64,000 nucleotides of DNA, taken from Nocardioides sp. JQ2195 (GTDB lineage: Bacteria; Actinomycetota; Actinomycetes; Propionibacteriales; Nocardioidaceae). Below are positions 34,647-42,771 of the stretch, piece by piece. The translations under genes and the position numbers were made by a program. The notes beneath the pieces were generated by a model that was not told the DNA's origin, did no database searches, and saw only the letters and a list, made by a program, of their open reading frames with translations. Position 1 is the first letter of the stretch, and every line of letters starts with the position of its first letter. The stretch spans positions 3,162,001-3,226,000 of the forward strand of contig NZ_CP050902.1 in the NCBI RefSeq assembly GCF_012272695.1, in the 5' to 3' direction.

Positions 34647-36796
34647 CAGTCGTCGACCCAGAAGCCGCGACCACCCCAGCCGCCGAAGCCCCCCGCACCA
34701 CCGGACGAGCGACCGGACGAGCGACCCCGCGGCCCGCGGGAGCCGAGGTAGGAGCCCACCACGGCAGCCCCGAGGTCGTCGAGCTCGGGCGCCACCACTC
34801 GCCCGTCGACCCGCTTGGCCATCGAGTCGATGAACCGGGCCAGGCCGGGGTCCTCGCCGAGGCGGAAGAAGGTGACCTGGGCGCCGAGGCGTCCGGCGTT
34901 GTCGAGCTCGCGCACCGAGTAGGCGATCGTCAACGGGTGCGGCGGATAGTCGAAGTAGACCTCGCCGTTCGGCTCGAGGTGCGAGGTCGGCTCACCGTCG
35001 GTGACGACGAGAAGCACGGGCTGGGCATTGGGGTGCTTGCGGAAGTGGCGGTTGGCCAGCAGCAGCGCGTGGTGGAGGTTGGTGCCCTTCTGCCAGAACG
35101 CGTCGAGGGCGGTGAGCTCCTCGATCTCCATCACCTCCGCGTGCCGGCCGAAGCCGATCAGCTGCAGGTGGTCGCCGCGGAACCGGCTCTTGATCAGCGT
35201 GTGCAGGGCGAGCGCGGTCCGCTTCATCGGCACCCAGCGCCCGTCCATCGCCATCGAGAACGACGTGTCCACGAGCAGGGCCACGCAGGCCTGGGTGCGG
35301 GCCTCGGTCTCGGTCACCTCGACGTCACGGATGTCGAGCTTGAAGGGTGGTTTCGAGACGCTCGTTCCTCGCTCCTCAACCACCGACGACGCACCTGCGT
35401 CCGTGGATGCCGCTGGTTGAGGAGGGCGCTCTGCGCCCGTCTCGAAACCAAGGCCCTCGGCGGCGGTACGGCGTACGGCGTTGAGCACGGTGCGCGGGAT
35501 GTCCCACGGCTCGGTGTCACCGAAGGCCCACTCGCGGGTCGCGCCGCTGCGCTCGCCCGCCGCCCCGGCTTGTCGCAGGTCACGGGCACCCTGTCGACCC
35601 GACATCCGCTGGGCCACGTCACGCAGCAGCGCCTTGCCGAGTTGGCGCATCGCCTTCGGCGAGAGCCGGAACTGCCCGGTCGAGTCCTTCTTCAGGTAGC
35701 CGGTCTCGCGCAGTGCCTTCTCCAGCTCGGACAACGTGCGGGCATCGACCGCCGCGTCGTCGCCGAGCTGGCGGGCCAGCTTGTCGAGGTCGACGTCGTC
35801 CATGCGGGCGCCGACGTAGGACTGGGCCAGCTGGTCGGCCAGCGCGTCGAGGTCGGCCAGGTCCTGCAGCGCTCCGGTGCCGTCGCCCAGCCCCATCCCC
35901 TGGTCGCCCTCGAACTGCTCGGAGCCGCCCCAGTCCTCCCCGGGGCGCGCGACCTGCAGGTTGGCGTCGAGACGGCTGAGCTGCTCGGTCAGCTGGGGAG
36001 AGCCGAAGGCCTGGGCCGAGAGCTGCATCAGCTCCTCGCGCTGCTCGGGCGTCATCGAGTTCAGCGTCCGCTGCGCGGCCGCGGACCGTTGCGCCAACGT
36101 GTCGAGCAGCTCGTCGATGTCCTTCGGGTTCTCCGGGAAGAAGTCACCGTGTTTGTCCATGAACTCGGCGAAGTCCTCGGGAGTGTCCTCGCCGCGGGCG
36201 TGCTTCTCGAGCAGGCCGTTGAGGTCGTCGAGCATCTCGTTGATGGCGGCCCGGTCCTCGTCGGTGGCGCCCTCCATCGCCTGCTTCATGCCGGCGAAGC
36301 GCTGGTCGAGCAGCTCCCGGCCGAGCAGGTCCTTGATCTTCTCGTAGTCCTCACGCGCCTGCTGGGAGGACCAGTCGTAGGACGACAGCTCGCTCACCGC
36401 GGCCGCGGTGGAGGGTGAGAGGTTCTCCAGCTGCAGCTCGCGGAACGCCCGGTCGGCGTCGTCCATGTCGATGTCACGGGCCAGCTGCTTGCGCTCCTCG
36501 AGCAGGGCCCGGTCGAGGAGCTCCTTGACCTCCTGCAGGGTGCCGTCGAGGTTGTGCCGCTGCAGCAGCTCGCGGCGCTTCTCCTGCACCCGCCGGGCCA
36601 GGTCGTCGAGACCGCGTTGGTCCCGGCCGCCCCGGCGCAGGAACTCCCGCATCGCCCGCTCCGGCGAGTAGCCCGCCATCACGTCCTCACCGATGGCGTC
36701 GAGTGCCTCGGACAGGTCGACGGGTGGCGCCAACGGGTCCGGCCCGCCGGCGTACTTGCCGTAGCGGGCCCGGTGCGCGTCGCGCGACCTAGCCAT
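34646..36796 (-). CDS. VWA-domain protein partner of MoxR-type ATPase
   Basis: The 716-residue protein has a long charged helical region (about 1-440) with repeated acidic segments and a C-terminal von Willebrand A domain (about 500-690). The VWA has MIDAS residues in LLVDTSFSMAMDG, a threonine in QKGTNLHHALLL and the aspartate in VVTDGEPTSH; it ends in a Gly-rich tail. With an AAA partner such proteins act as chelatase- or chaperone-like pairs. ATG 36796 overlaps the MoxR stop by 8 bases. Residues about 450-484 are encoded by two inverted dispersed repeats (35346-35449). Confidence 0.87.
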   Translation of the reverse strand: MARSRDAHRARYGKYAGGPDPLAPPVDLSEALDAIGEDVMAGYSPERAMREFLRRGGRDQRGLDDLARRVQEKRRELLQRHNLDGTLQEVKELLDRALLEERKQLARDIDMDDADRAFRELQLENLSPSTAAAVSELSSYDWSSQQAREDYEKIKDLLGRELLDQRFAGMKQAMEGATDEDRAAINEMLDDLNGLLEKHARGEDTPEDFAEFMDKHGDFFPENPKDIDELLDTLAQRSAAAQRTLNSMTPEQREELMQLSAQAFGSPQLTEQLSRLDANLQVARPGEDWGGSEQFEGDQGMGLGDGTGALQDLADLDALADQLAQSYVGARMDDVDLDKLARQLGDDAAVDARTLSELEKALRETGYLKKDSTGQFRLSPKAMRQLGKALLRDVAQRMSGRQGARDLRQAGAAGERSGATREWAFGDTEPWDIPRTVLNAVRRTAAEGLGFETGAERPPQPAASTDAGASSVVEERGTSVSKPPFKLDIRDVEVTETEARTQACVALLVDTSFSMAMDGRWVPMKRTALALHTLIKSRFRGDHLQLIGFGRHAEVMEIEELTALDAFWQKGTNLHHALLLANRHFRKHPNAQPVLLVVTDGEPTSHLEPNGEVYFDYPPHPLTIAYSVRELDNAGRLGAQVTFFRLGEDPGLARFIDSMAKRVDGRVVAPELDDLGAAVVGSYLGSRGPRGRSSGRSSGGAGGFGGWGGRGFWVDD
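35346..35384 (+). repeat. Dispersed repeat, copy C (inside VWA CDS)
   Basis: The 39-base element is identical to copy B except at one position (GTTCC for GTGCC), with the same GGTGGTT/AACCACC ends. Read on the minus strand it encodes VVEERGTSVSKPP. Confidence 0.9.
35415..35449 (+). repeat. Dispersed repeat, copy D (inside VWA CDS, opposite orientation)
   Basis: GGTTGAGGAGGGCGCTCTGC then GCCCGTCTCGAAACC shares the family ends but has a different middle that forms a GGGCGC/GCGCCC stem. With copy C it makes an inverted pair 30 bases apart, like the paired units of REP-type elements. It encodes residues close to GFETGAERPPQP. Confidence 0.85.
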
Positions 36797-38177
36797 AGAC
36801 GGTCTCTCCGTCGACGCTCTCCTTGCTGATCTTGCGGGCCAGGAAGAGTCCTTCGAGGGCGAGCTCGATGGCGCTGGCACGCTCGCCGTCGTTGGTCGTC
36901 TCGAAGCGCTCGTCGACGGTCTCGTAGAACTCCGACTCCCCCAGCTGTGGGAGCGCGTCGAGCAGCTCGCGTGCGGTGACCTGCTCGCCCGTGGCGATCG
37001 GGACGCCCTGCTCGATGGCATTGATCAGCGGCGCGAAGTCGATGCCCCGGAAGCGGCCGCGCACGGTCTCGGCGACCGACGTGCGCAGCAGGTGCTCGAG
37101 GATCTGCCGCTCGCGGCCCTCCTCGCCGGTCTCGAACTCGATCTTGCCGCCGAGCACGTCGACCGCGGTCTCGAGGTCGACCACCCGGGCCACGGCATCG
37201 TCCTCACCACGCACGGTGGCGCGGTGCAGCGCGGCTGCCGCGATGGTCTCGGCGCCGGCGATCGCGAACCGGGCGCTCACACCGGAGCGTTGGTCGACCG
37301 CGTTGGACTCGCGCAGGGCGCGGGTGAAGCGGGCCAGGATCTCGACGAGGTGGTCGGGCACGGTGGCGGTCAGGTGCGCCTCCTGCCGGATCACCGCGAC
37401 CTCGGCGTCGAGCTCGGCCGGGTAGTGGGTGCGGATCTCGGCGCCGAAGCGGTCCTTGAGCGGGGTGATGATGCGGCCGCGGTTGGTGTAGTCCTCCGGG
37501 TTGGCCGAAGCCACGACGAGTACGTCGAGGGGCAGCCGCAGCACGTAGCCGCGGATCTGGATGTCGCGCTCCTCCATCACGTTGAGCATCGCCACCTGGA
37601 TCCGCTCGGCCAGGTCGGGCAGCTCGTTGATGGCCACGATCCCCCTGTGGCTGCGCGGGATCAGGCCGAAGTGGATGGTCTCCGGATCGCCCAGGGAACG
37701 CCCCTCGGCGACCTTCATCGGGTCGACGTCACCGATCAGGTCGGCCACGGAGGTGTCCGGGGTGGCCAGCTTCTCGGCGTACCGCTCGTCGCGGTGCTGC
37801 CAGGCGACCGGGAGGTCGTCGCCGAGCTCACCCACGCGACGGATCGACTCGTGGGTGATCGGCGCAAAGGGGTGCTCGCCGAGCTCGGAGCCGGCGATCA
37901 CCGGGGTCCACTCGTCGAGCAGGCCGACCATGGTGCGCAGGATGCGCGTCTTGCCCTGCCCGCGCTCGCCGAGGAGCACGACGTCGTGGCCGGCGATCAG
38001 CGCTCGTTCGAGCTGCGGGATGACCGTGGTCTCGAAGCCGTGCAGCCCGGGCCACGGATCGCGGCCCTCGGCCAGGGCGGCGAGCAGGTTGTCACGGATC
38101 TCCTGGCGCAGTTCTTTGAACTCGTGTCCGGAAGCGCGGAGCTGGGCAAGGGTGCTGATGTCCGGGGCGTTCGTCAC
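36789..38177 (-). CDS. MoxR/magnesium-chelatase-like AAA+ ATPase
   Basis: The 462-residue AAA+ protein has Walker A LLGERGQGKTRIL near residue 70, Walker B GIVAINELPDL near 180, sensor-1 VVASANPEDYTNRG near 222 and arginine-finger region ITPLKDRFGAEI near 240. It resembles the ChlI/BchI branch and works with a VWA partner encoded immediately downstream (8-base overlap). GTG 38177 is 6 bases from TAGCGT. The third gene is a ZIP transporter, so a metal-related remodelling role is an attractive inference. Confidence 0.92.
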   Translation of the reverse strand: MTNAPDISTLAQLRASGHEFKELRQEIRDNLLAALAEGRDPWPGLHGFETTVIPQLERALIAGHDVVLLGERGQGKTRILRTMVGLLDEWTPVIAGSELGEHPFAPITHESIRRVGELGDDLPVAWQHRDERYAEKLATPDTSVADLIGDVDPMKVAEGRSLGDPETIHFGLIPRSHRGIVAINELPDLAERIQVAMLNVMEERDIQIRGYVLRLPLDVLVVASANPEDYTNRGRIITPLKDRFGAEIRTHYPAELDAEVAVIRQEAHLTATVPDHLVEILARFTRALRESNAVDQRSGVSARFAIAGAETIAAAALHRATVRGEDDAVARVVDLETAVDVLGGKIEFETGEEGRERQILEHLLRTSVAETVRGRFRGIDFAPLINAIEQGVPIATGEQVTARELLDALPQLGESEFYETVDERFETTNDGERASAIELALEGLFLARKISKESVDGETVYG

Positions 38178-38277
38178 GCCTTCACGCTAGCCCGGAAGGC
38201 AAGTCCTCGCATCGCTCGTCCCGGGATCACTCAGGTGGCCCGGCGCGGGACCGCAGCGAGCTCACGGTTCCGGTGGC

Positions 38278-38763
38278 TCAGGTCAGGTCGAGGAACATCA
38301 CGTGCAGCCCGACGTACCCGTGGCGACGGGACCGGAACGCGCCCGGAACCGTGCCGATGATCTCGAAGCCGAGGTCGCTCCACAGGTTCACCGCCGCGGT
38401 GTTGCTCTCGACGACAGCGTTGAACTGGATGCCGCGGAACCCCTGCTCGCGGTGCCAGGTGATCACGTGCTCACCCAGCTGCCGCCCGACGCCCTGGCCA
38501 CGCGCGGCGTCGCTGACCATGAAGCTGGCGGTGCCGATGTGGGCGCCGTACGACGGTTTGTTGGGGCCCATCTTGGCGGTGCCGAGGATGCTTCCGTGCT
38601 CCTCGAGCACCACCGTGCGTGCCGGCGGCTGCTCGAACCAGAGTCGCTGCGCCTGCTCCGAGGTCAGGTCGGTCGGATAGGCGTAGGTCTCGCCGTCCTG
38701 CACGATGGCGTCGAAGACCTGCCAGATCTCGGCCCAGTCGTCCGGGCGCGCTTCACGGATCAT
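38278..38763 (-). CDS. GNAT-family N-acetyltransferase
   Basis: The 161-residue acetyltransferase has the acetyl-CoA loop ARGQGVGRQLGEHVI near residue 95 and ends with the conserved FNAVVESNTAAVNLWSDLGF helix-strand. ATG 38763 follows AGGAG; the ORF could extend upstream to 38796 without support. The acceptor substrate is unknown. Confidence 0.9.
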   Translation of the reverse strand: MIREARPDDWAEIWQVFDAIVQDGETYAYPTDLTSEQAQRLWFEQPPARTVVLEEHGSILGTAKMGPNKPSYGAHIGTASFMVSDAARGQGVGRQLGEHVITWHREQGFRGIQFNAVVESNTAAVNLWSDLGFEIIGTVPGAFRSRRHGYVGLHVMFLDLT

Positions 38764-38855
38764 CGTCGGTCTCCTCGAGGTGCGGCGGGCGGGCACGTTT
38801 GGGGGATGCGCTGCGGGCGTCGGCCACCCGATGATGGACGTCGAGGAGGTGTCAC

Positions 38856-39239
38856 ATGTCGTTGACGGAGAACGTCGTGTCGGTGATGTTGCCGGTGACC
38901 GACGTCGATCGGGCCCAGCAGTTCTACACGAGCCGCCTCGGGCTCCCCCACGAGGGCATGACCGCGGATGGCGGTGCCCGTCTCGGCCTGGGTGGTGGCG
39001 CCACGCTGGTGCTGCTCCCGCGCCCGGCCGGCAGCCAGTCGGAGAGCACGGCGATGAGCTGGCGTGTCTCTGACATCGAGAAGGAGGTGGCCAAGCTCGA
39101 GGCCGACGGGGTCGTCTTCCAGGACTACGACCTGCCGGACCTGAAGACCGTCGACCACGTCTGCGTGCTCGACAGCGAGAAGGCCGCGTGGTTCACCGAT
39201 CCGGACGGGAACGTGCTCTGCATCCACGAGGACACGTGA
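38856..39239 (+). CDS. VOC-family (glyoxalase-like) protein
   Basis: The 127-residue protein has the paired beta-alpha-beta-beta-beta modules of vicinal oxygen chelate proteins: VVSVMLPVTDVDRAQQFYTS at the start and WFTDPDGNVLCIHE at the end. Metal ligand candidates are few, so an enzymatic role is uncertain. ATG 38856 follows GAGGAGG. Confidence 0.87.
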   Translation: MSLTENVVSVMLPVTDVDRAQQFYTSRLGLPHEGMTADGGARLGLGGGATLVLLPRPAGSQSESTAMSWRVSDIEKEVAKLEADGVVFQDYDLPDLKTVDHVCVLDSEKAAWFTDPDGNVLCIHEDT

Positions 39240-39253
39240 GTCGGTCCGGGTGA

Positions 39254-39787
39254 TCACTCGCCGGTGGCCCCGTCGATCGACTCACGGATCAGGTCGGCGT
39301 GGCCGTTGTGGCGGGCGTACTCCTCGACCATGTGCAGCATGATCCAGCGCAGGCTGAACGCCTCGTCCTTGCGCCGGTCGTGCTTGACCGACAGCGTGTC
39401 GAGGCCGGAGTCGGCGAGCACCCGGTCGAGGATCGCGTCGCTGGCCGCCACGGCGTCGTCGAAGAGGGTGCGCAGCTGCTCCGGGGTGTTCTCGACCGCA
39501 CTGTGCCAGTCCCAGTCCCGGTCCTCGTCCCAGTCGACGCCCTGCCAGTAGTCCGCGTCCTCGTTGCCGAGGAGCACGCAGGAGAACCACCAGTCCTCGA
39601 CGAGAGCGAGGTGCTTGAGCATGCCACCGAGGGTCATCGCCGACGGTGCCAGCGTCTGGTTGAGCTGCTCCCGGGACAATCCCTCGGTCTTCAGGCGCAG
39701 TGTCTCGCGGTGATAGTCGAGGAAGCCGCGCAACGTCGCGGCTTCGTCGACCGCCAGTGGTGGATCAACGCGCTCGATCGAGGTCAT
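39254..39787 (-). CDS. DinB/DUF664-family protein
   Basis: This 177-residue four-helix protein has LGGMLKHLALVEDWWFSCVL near residue 52 and the C-terminal WIMLHMVEEYARHNGHADLI, the DUF664 hallmark. Mycothiol-dependent transferases belong to this superfamily, but the enzyme activity is inferred. ATG 39787 is 6 bases from TACGGT. Confidence 0.9.
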   Translation of the reverse strand: MTSIERVDPPLAVDEAATLRGFLDYHRETLRLKTEGLSREQLNQTLAPSAMTLGGMLKHLALVEDWWFSCVLLGNEDADYWQGVDWDEDRDWDWHSAVENTPEQLRTLFDDAVAASDAILDRVLADSGLDTLSVKHDRRKDEAFSLRWIMLHMVEEYARHNGHADLIRESIDGATGE

Positions 39788-39862
39788 GGCCTCACCGTAG
39801 CGACGCTCCCTCAGCCAGGCACCGCCTTTTCGTCGGTGGGCCCGCGGGTCCTCCCGCCCTGG

Positions 39863-40597
39863 TCAGTCCCTCGGCCGGCGATCGGTGATGCAGTACGCCG
39901 ACCCGGCGGGGTCGCGCAGGACGGTCCACTCGCCGTACTCCTCCAGGAGCTGGGCGCCGAGCGTCGTGTGGCGGCGTACCTCCGACTGCCGGTCGTCGGA
40001 GGCGAGGTCGAGGTGGCCGCGAACGGTCCCCGACTGGTCGCCGAGTCGTTGCAGGAGCAGCCGCAGCGGGATCGCTGCGGGGCGGCGCAGTGAGGTGAAC
40101 TCCGGGCTGGTCGTCGGCCCGAGCAGCTGCCAACCGGTGACCGCCTCCCAGAACGCGCACTCCTCGTCGTAGCTTCCTGACGGGATGTCGAGGCAGACCT
40201 GGTCGACCTGGCTGGTCGAGCCGTCCGGCCAGGTCGCGGCGGTCGGGGGCGTGCTGGCGGGGTGGGTGACGAAGCAGAAGGCGAAGCCGCCCGGAGAGCG
40301 CATCACCACGTGTCCACGATCCGCGACCTCCTCGGCGCCGAGCGCCACCGCCCGGTCGGCCGAGGCTCGCGGATCCGTGACGTGCAGGTCGAGGTGGATG
40401 CCGGGCTCACCGTCGCGGAGCTGCTGCACCCGCAGGAAGTCGTCGCCGTCCGGCGGCAGCAACGTGCCGAACTCTCGATCGTCTCCGCGCGGCGACGACA
40501 GGTCGTAGCCGGTCACCTCCCGCCAGAAGCTCACGGCAGGCGCGAAGCTGGCCGTCGGGAGGTCGAGGAACGCCGAGATCCAGAACGGAGTGGTCAC
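39863..40597 (-). CDS. Two-domain VOC-family protein
   Basis: The 244-residue protein carries two glyoxalase-like halves: residues about 5-120 (ISAFLDLPTASFAPAVSFW to VMRSPGGFAFCFV) and about 130-240 (VDQVCLDIPSGSYDEECAFW to VLRDPAGSAYCIT). It resembles actinobacterial CFP32-type proteins. GTG 40597 is 6 bases from TACCGT, which overlaps the divergent YchJ-type promoter. Confidence 0.87.
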   Translation of the reverse strand: MTTPFWISAFLDLPTASFAPAVSFWREVTGYDLSSPRGDDREFGTLLPPDGDDFLRVQQLRDGEPGIHLDLHVTDPRASADRAVALGAEEVADRGHVVMRSPGGFAFCFVTHPASTPPTAATWPDGSTSQVDQVCLDIPSGSYDEECAFWEAVTGWQLLGPTTSPEFTSLRRPAAIPLRLLLQRLGDQSGTVRGHLDLASDDRQSEVRRHTTLGAQLLEEYGEWTVLRDPAGSAYCITDRRPRD

Positions 40598-40602
40598 GCG
40601 GC

Positions 40603-40609
40603 TACGGTA
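40603..40609. promoter_or_regulatory. Overlapping divergent -10 elements
   Basis: TACGGT on the plus strand (40603-40608) and TACCGT on the minus strand (40609-40604) overlap by five bases within TACGGTA. The minus start GTG 40597 is 6 bases away and the first plus-strand ATG 40616 is 7 bases away, so both transcripts would be leaderless. Start codons are only 18 bases apart. Confidence 0.6.
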
Positions 40610-40615
40610 CGAGAC

Positions 40616-40655
40616 ATGTTCGAGGTCAGGCAGTGATGTTCGAGGTCAGGCAGTG
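40616..40655 (+). repeat. Perfect 20-bp tandem duplication of a gene start
   Basis: ATGTTCGAGGTCAGGCAGTG occurs at 40616-40635 and again at 40636-40655 without a gap. The first copy encodes MFEVRQ followed by TGA (40634-40636), which overlaps the ATG of the second copy (TGATG). Because 20 is not a multiple of three, the first ATG is out of frame with the gene. Confidence 0.97.
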
Positions 40656-41016
40656 TCCGTGCGGATCCGGTGCGACGTACGACGCGTGCTGCGGGCGGCT
40701 GCACCGCGGCCAGGCCCAGGCGGTCACCGCCGAGGAGCTGATGCGTTCGCGCTTCGCGGCGTACGCCGTCGGCGACCTCGACCACGTCTATCGAACGTGG
40801 CACCCGCGCACCCGGCCCGACGACCCGAAGCCCCAGCCCGGGACGACGTGGACGGCGCTCGAGATCCTCGACGTGGTCGACGGTGGCGAGGAGGATGACC
40901 GCGGCATCGTGGAGTTCCGGGCGCACTTCACCTCGCCGGCCGGTGCTGACGCCCTGCACGAGCGCAGCACCTTCGAGCGTCGCGCCGGCCGTTGGGTCTA
41001 CGTCTCCGAGCTCTGA
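40636..41016 (+). CDS. YchJ/UPF0225-family SEC-C motif protein
   Basis: The 126-residue protein starts MFEVRQCPCGSGATYDACCG, a zinc-binding SEC-C motif (CPCGS...CC), followed by the YchJ-type NTF2-like domain (AEELMRSRFAAYAVGDLDHV, ending ERRAGRWVYVSEL). Function is unknown. The coding start is the second copy of a 20-bp duplication; the first copy places a six-codon ORF on the same mRNA, likely making translation of this gene dependent on re-initiation. Confidence 0.92.
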   Translation: MFEVRQCPCGSGATYDACCGRLHRGQAQAVTAEELMRSRFAAYAVGDLDHVYRTWHPRTRPDDPKPQPGTTWTALEILDVVDGGEEDDRGIVEFRAHFTSPAGADALHERSTFERRAGRWVYVSEL

Positions 41017-41106
41017 TCCGCCGTCGAGCCTCTTGTCGTGTCCCCGCGAATCAGGGGCCCCCACACCCGCCGCCGCACGCGCCGCCTCGCACAGAAGGCC
41101 CAGGCG

Positions 41107-41739
41107 TTACGAGAGGTCCACCCACCGCTGACCGACCACGGAGACCACGCCCGAGCCTCCCGTGAGCTCGGCGACAAGCGGCGCCAGGGCCGCCGCAGAA
41201 GAAGAGCGAACCCCCAGCAGCATCGTCGCCCCCGCGGCGCCGTAGGCAACGTCGAGCACCGAGACACCCCGCGAGCGCAGCTCCGACTCCAGCCGTCCGG
41301 CGTCCGCGTGCGAGACCGACAGCGAGTGCTCCACGACCAGCGATCGCTCGAGCGTGCCGACGGAGTCGAGCCCGGCCCGCACGGCGTCGCCGTACGCCCG
41401 CACCAGCCCGCCCGCCCCGAGCAGCACTCCCCCGAACCAACGCGTCACCACGGCGACCACGTCGGAGACCTCGCGTCCGCGCAGCACCTCCAGCATCGGG
41501 GCTCCTGCGGTGCCGGCCGGCTCGCCGTCGTCCGAGGAGCGCTGCACCTCGCCGGAGGGTCCGAGCACGAAGGCGGAGCAGTGGTGGCGGGCGTCCCAGT
41601 GCTCCTTGCGGAGTCGCTCGACGACGGCCCGCGCGGCGGTCTCGTCGGAGACGCGCTCGATCGTGCAGAGGAAGCGCGAGCGCTTCACCTCGATCTCGAC
41701 GGCCCCGTTCCTTGCGACGGTCAGGTAGGAGTCAGCCAC
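41107..41739 (-). CDS. YigZ/IMPACT-family protein
   Basis: The 210-residue protein has the UPF0029 N-terminal domain (FLCTIERVSDETAARAVVER, then HHCSAFVLG, SSDDGEPAGTAGAPMLEVL, TRWFGGVLLGAGGLVRAYG) and a C-terminal ferredoxin-like domain. Homologues influence translation control, but bacterial function is undefined. GTG 41739 overlaps the preceding gene by 8 bases; the longer upstream frame has no homology. Confidence 0.92.
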   Translation of the reverse strand: MADSYLTVARNGAVEIEVKRSRFLCTIERVSDETAARAVVERLRKEHWDARHHCSAFVLGPSGEVQRSSDDGEPAGTAGAPMLEVLRGREVSDVVAVVTRWFGGVLLGAGGLVRAYGDAVRAGLDSVGTLERSLVVEHSLSVSHADAGRLESELRSRGVSVLDVAYGAAGATMLLGVRSSSAAALAPLVAELTGGSGVVSVVGQRWVDLS

Positions 41740-42676
41740 GCAGCAGCGCTTCGCGCTCGTTGCGGCAACGGCCGATCTCCTGCTCGGTCTCGATGCGCCT
41801 GCCGGCCAATTGCTGCCCGATGCCACCGAGCGCGTGCAGGGCCGCGTTGACCCGGTCGATCGACTCGATGATCCGGTTGCGGACCGCGAAGTCGGTGAAG
41901 ATGTTGTCGAACCAGATGTCGAAGGTCTTGGTCAGGTCGGTGACCCCGAGCCCACCGACGGGCGCCATCGAGACGTCGGCGAGCTCGGTCGCGAGCTGGC
42001 GCAGCGCGACGTCCGCGGCACGCATCCGCGCGCTCGCCTCGTCCATCTTCTGGTGCTTGGCCAGGTCACCGACGAATCCTCCGTCGAACCAGGCGTCGTA
42101 CGTCGACCACGAGCGCGCCGATCCCAGGAATCCTGCGGCCGCGGTCAGCTGGGCCACGGCCCGGCCGTGGGCCTGCTGCGCCTCCCCCAGCTCCTTCAGC
42201 TGCGCCGTGCCGCGGCCGATCCGGCTGGACAGGTCGGCGGCCTCGCCGCCCGCCGCCGGGTCGACCGTCGTGAGCCACTGCTCCTTCGCGGCCAGCGCCC
42301 GCTCCCAGCTGCCGTCGACATCGCCCAACGACGTACGCCGTGCAGCCAGGTGGTCGCGCTCGGCACGGACCTGCGCCAGGCCGGCCTCCTCCGTGGCGAC
42401 GGCGTACTCGGCCGCCTGCTGCTCGGCCTTCTCGCGCTCGATGCGCTCGCTCCGGTCGCCCCTGAGCGCGGCCATGATCCGGGTGGTCGAGAAGGACTCG
42501 AGCTTGGCCACGTCGGCCCGCTCGTCGACCAGCCGAGCACGTGCCCGGGCCACGGACTGCTCCGCCCGCGCCACCTGCTGGTCGAGCAGCGCCAGGCGCT
42601 CTCCCAGCTTGCGGTGCTCGGTGCGTGCCTGCTCGGCATCGACGATGGCCTGCTGGACCTGCTCCCTGTCAGTCAT
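41732..42676 (-). CDS. Coiled-coil protein of unknown function
   Basis: The 314-residue protein has an extended heptad-rich N-terminal half (about 5-170, many A/E/R/Q: AIVDAEQARTEHRKLGERLA, ARAEQSVARARARLV) and a helical C-terminal half with SWSTYDAWFDGGFVGDLAKH and FDIWFDNIFTDFAVRNRIIE. No membrane segment or signal is visible. ATG 42676 is 7 bases from TACGAT. I do not recognise a named family. It is coupled to the IMPACT-like gene. Confidence 0.75.
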   Translation of the reverse strand: MTDREQVQQAIVDAEQARTEHRKLGERLALLDQQVARAEQSVARARARLVDERADVAKLESFSTTRIMAALRGDRSERIEREKAEQQAAEYAVATEEAGLAQVRAERDHLAARRTSLGDVDGSWERALAAKEQWLTTVDPAAGGEAADLSSRIGRGTAQLKELGEAQQAHGRAVAQLTAAAGFLGSARSWSTYDAWFDGGFVGDLAKHQKMDEASARMRAADVALRQLATELADVSMAPVGGLGVTDLTKTFDIWFDNIFTDFAVRNRIIESIDRVNAALHALGGIGQQLAGRRIETEQEIGRCRNEREALLRG

Positions 42677-42771
42677 GTCCCGCATCGTAGGCCCGGCACC
42701 GGGCACACCCGGCGCCCGGTGCCGCGGGCACGCCCGGCGCCCGGGACGGAGGCACGCCCGGCACGGACACC

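Noticed and set aside
36797..37021. Extended N-terminus of the VWA protein
   Set aside because: The extension is Ser/Arg-rich antisense-like sequence lying within the MoxR gene; ATG 36796 gives the normal coupled start.
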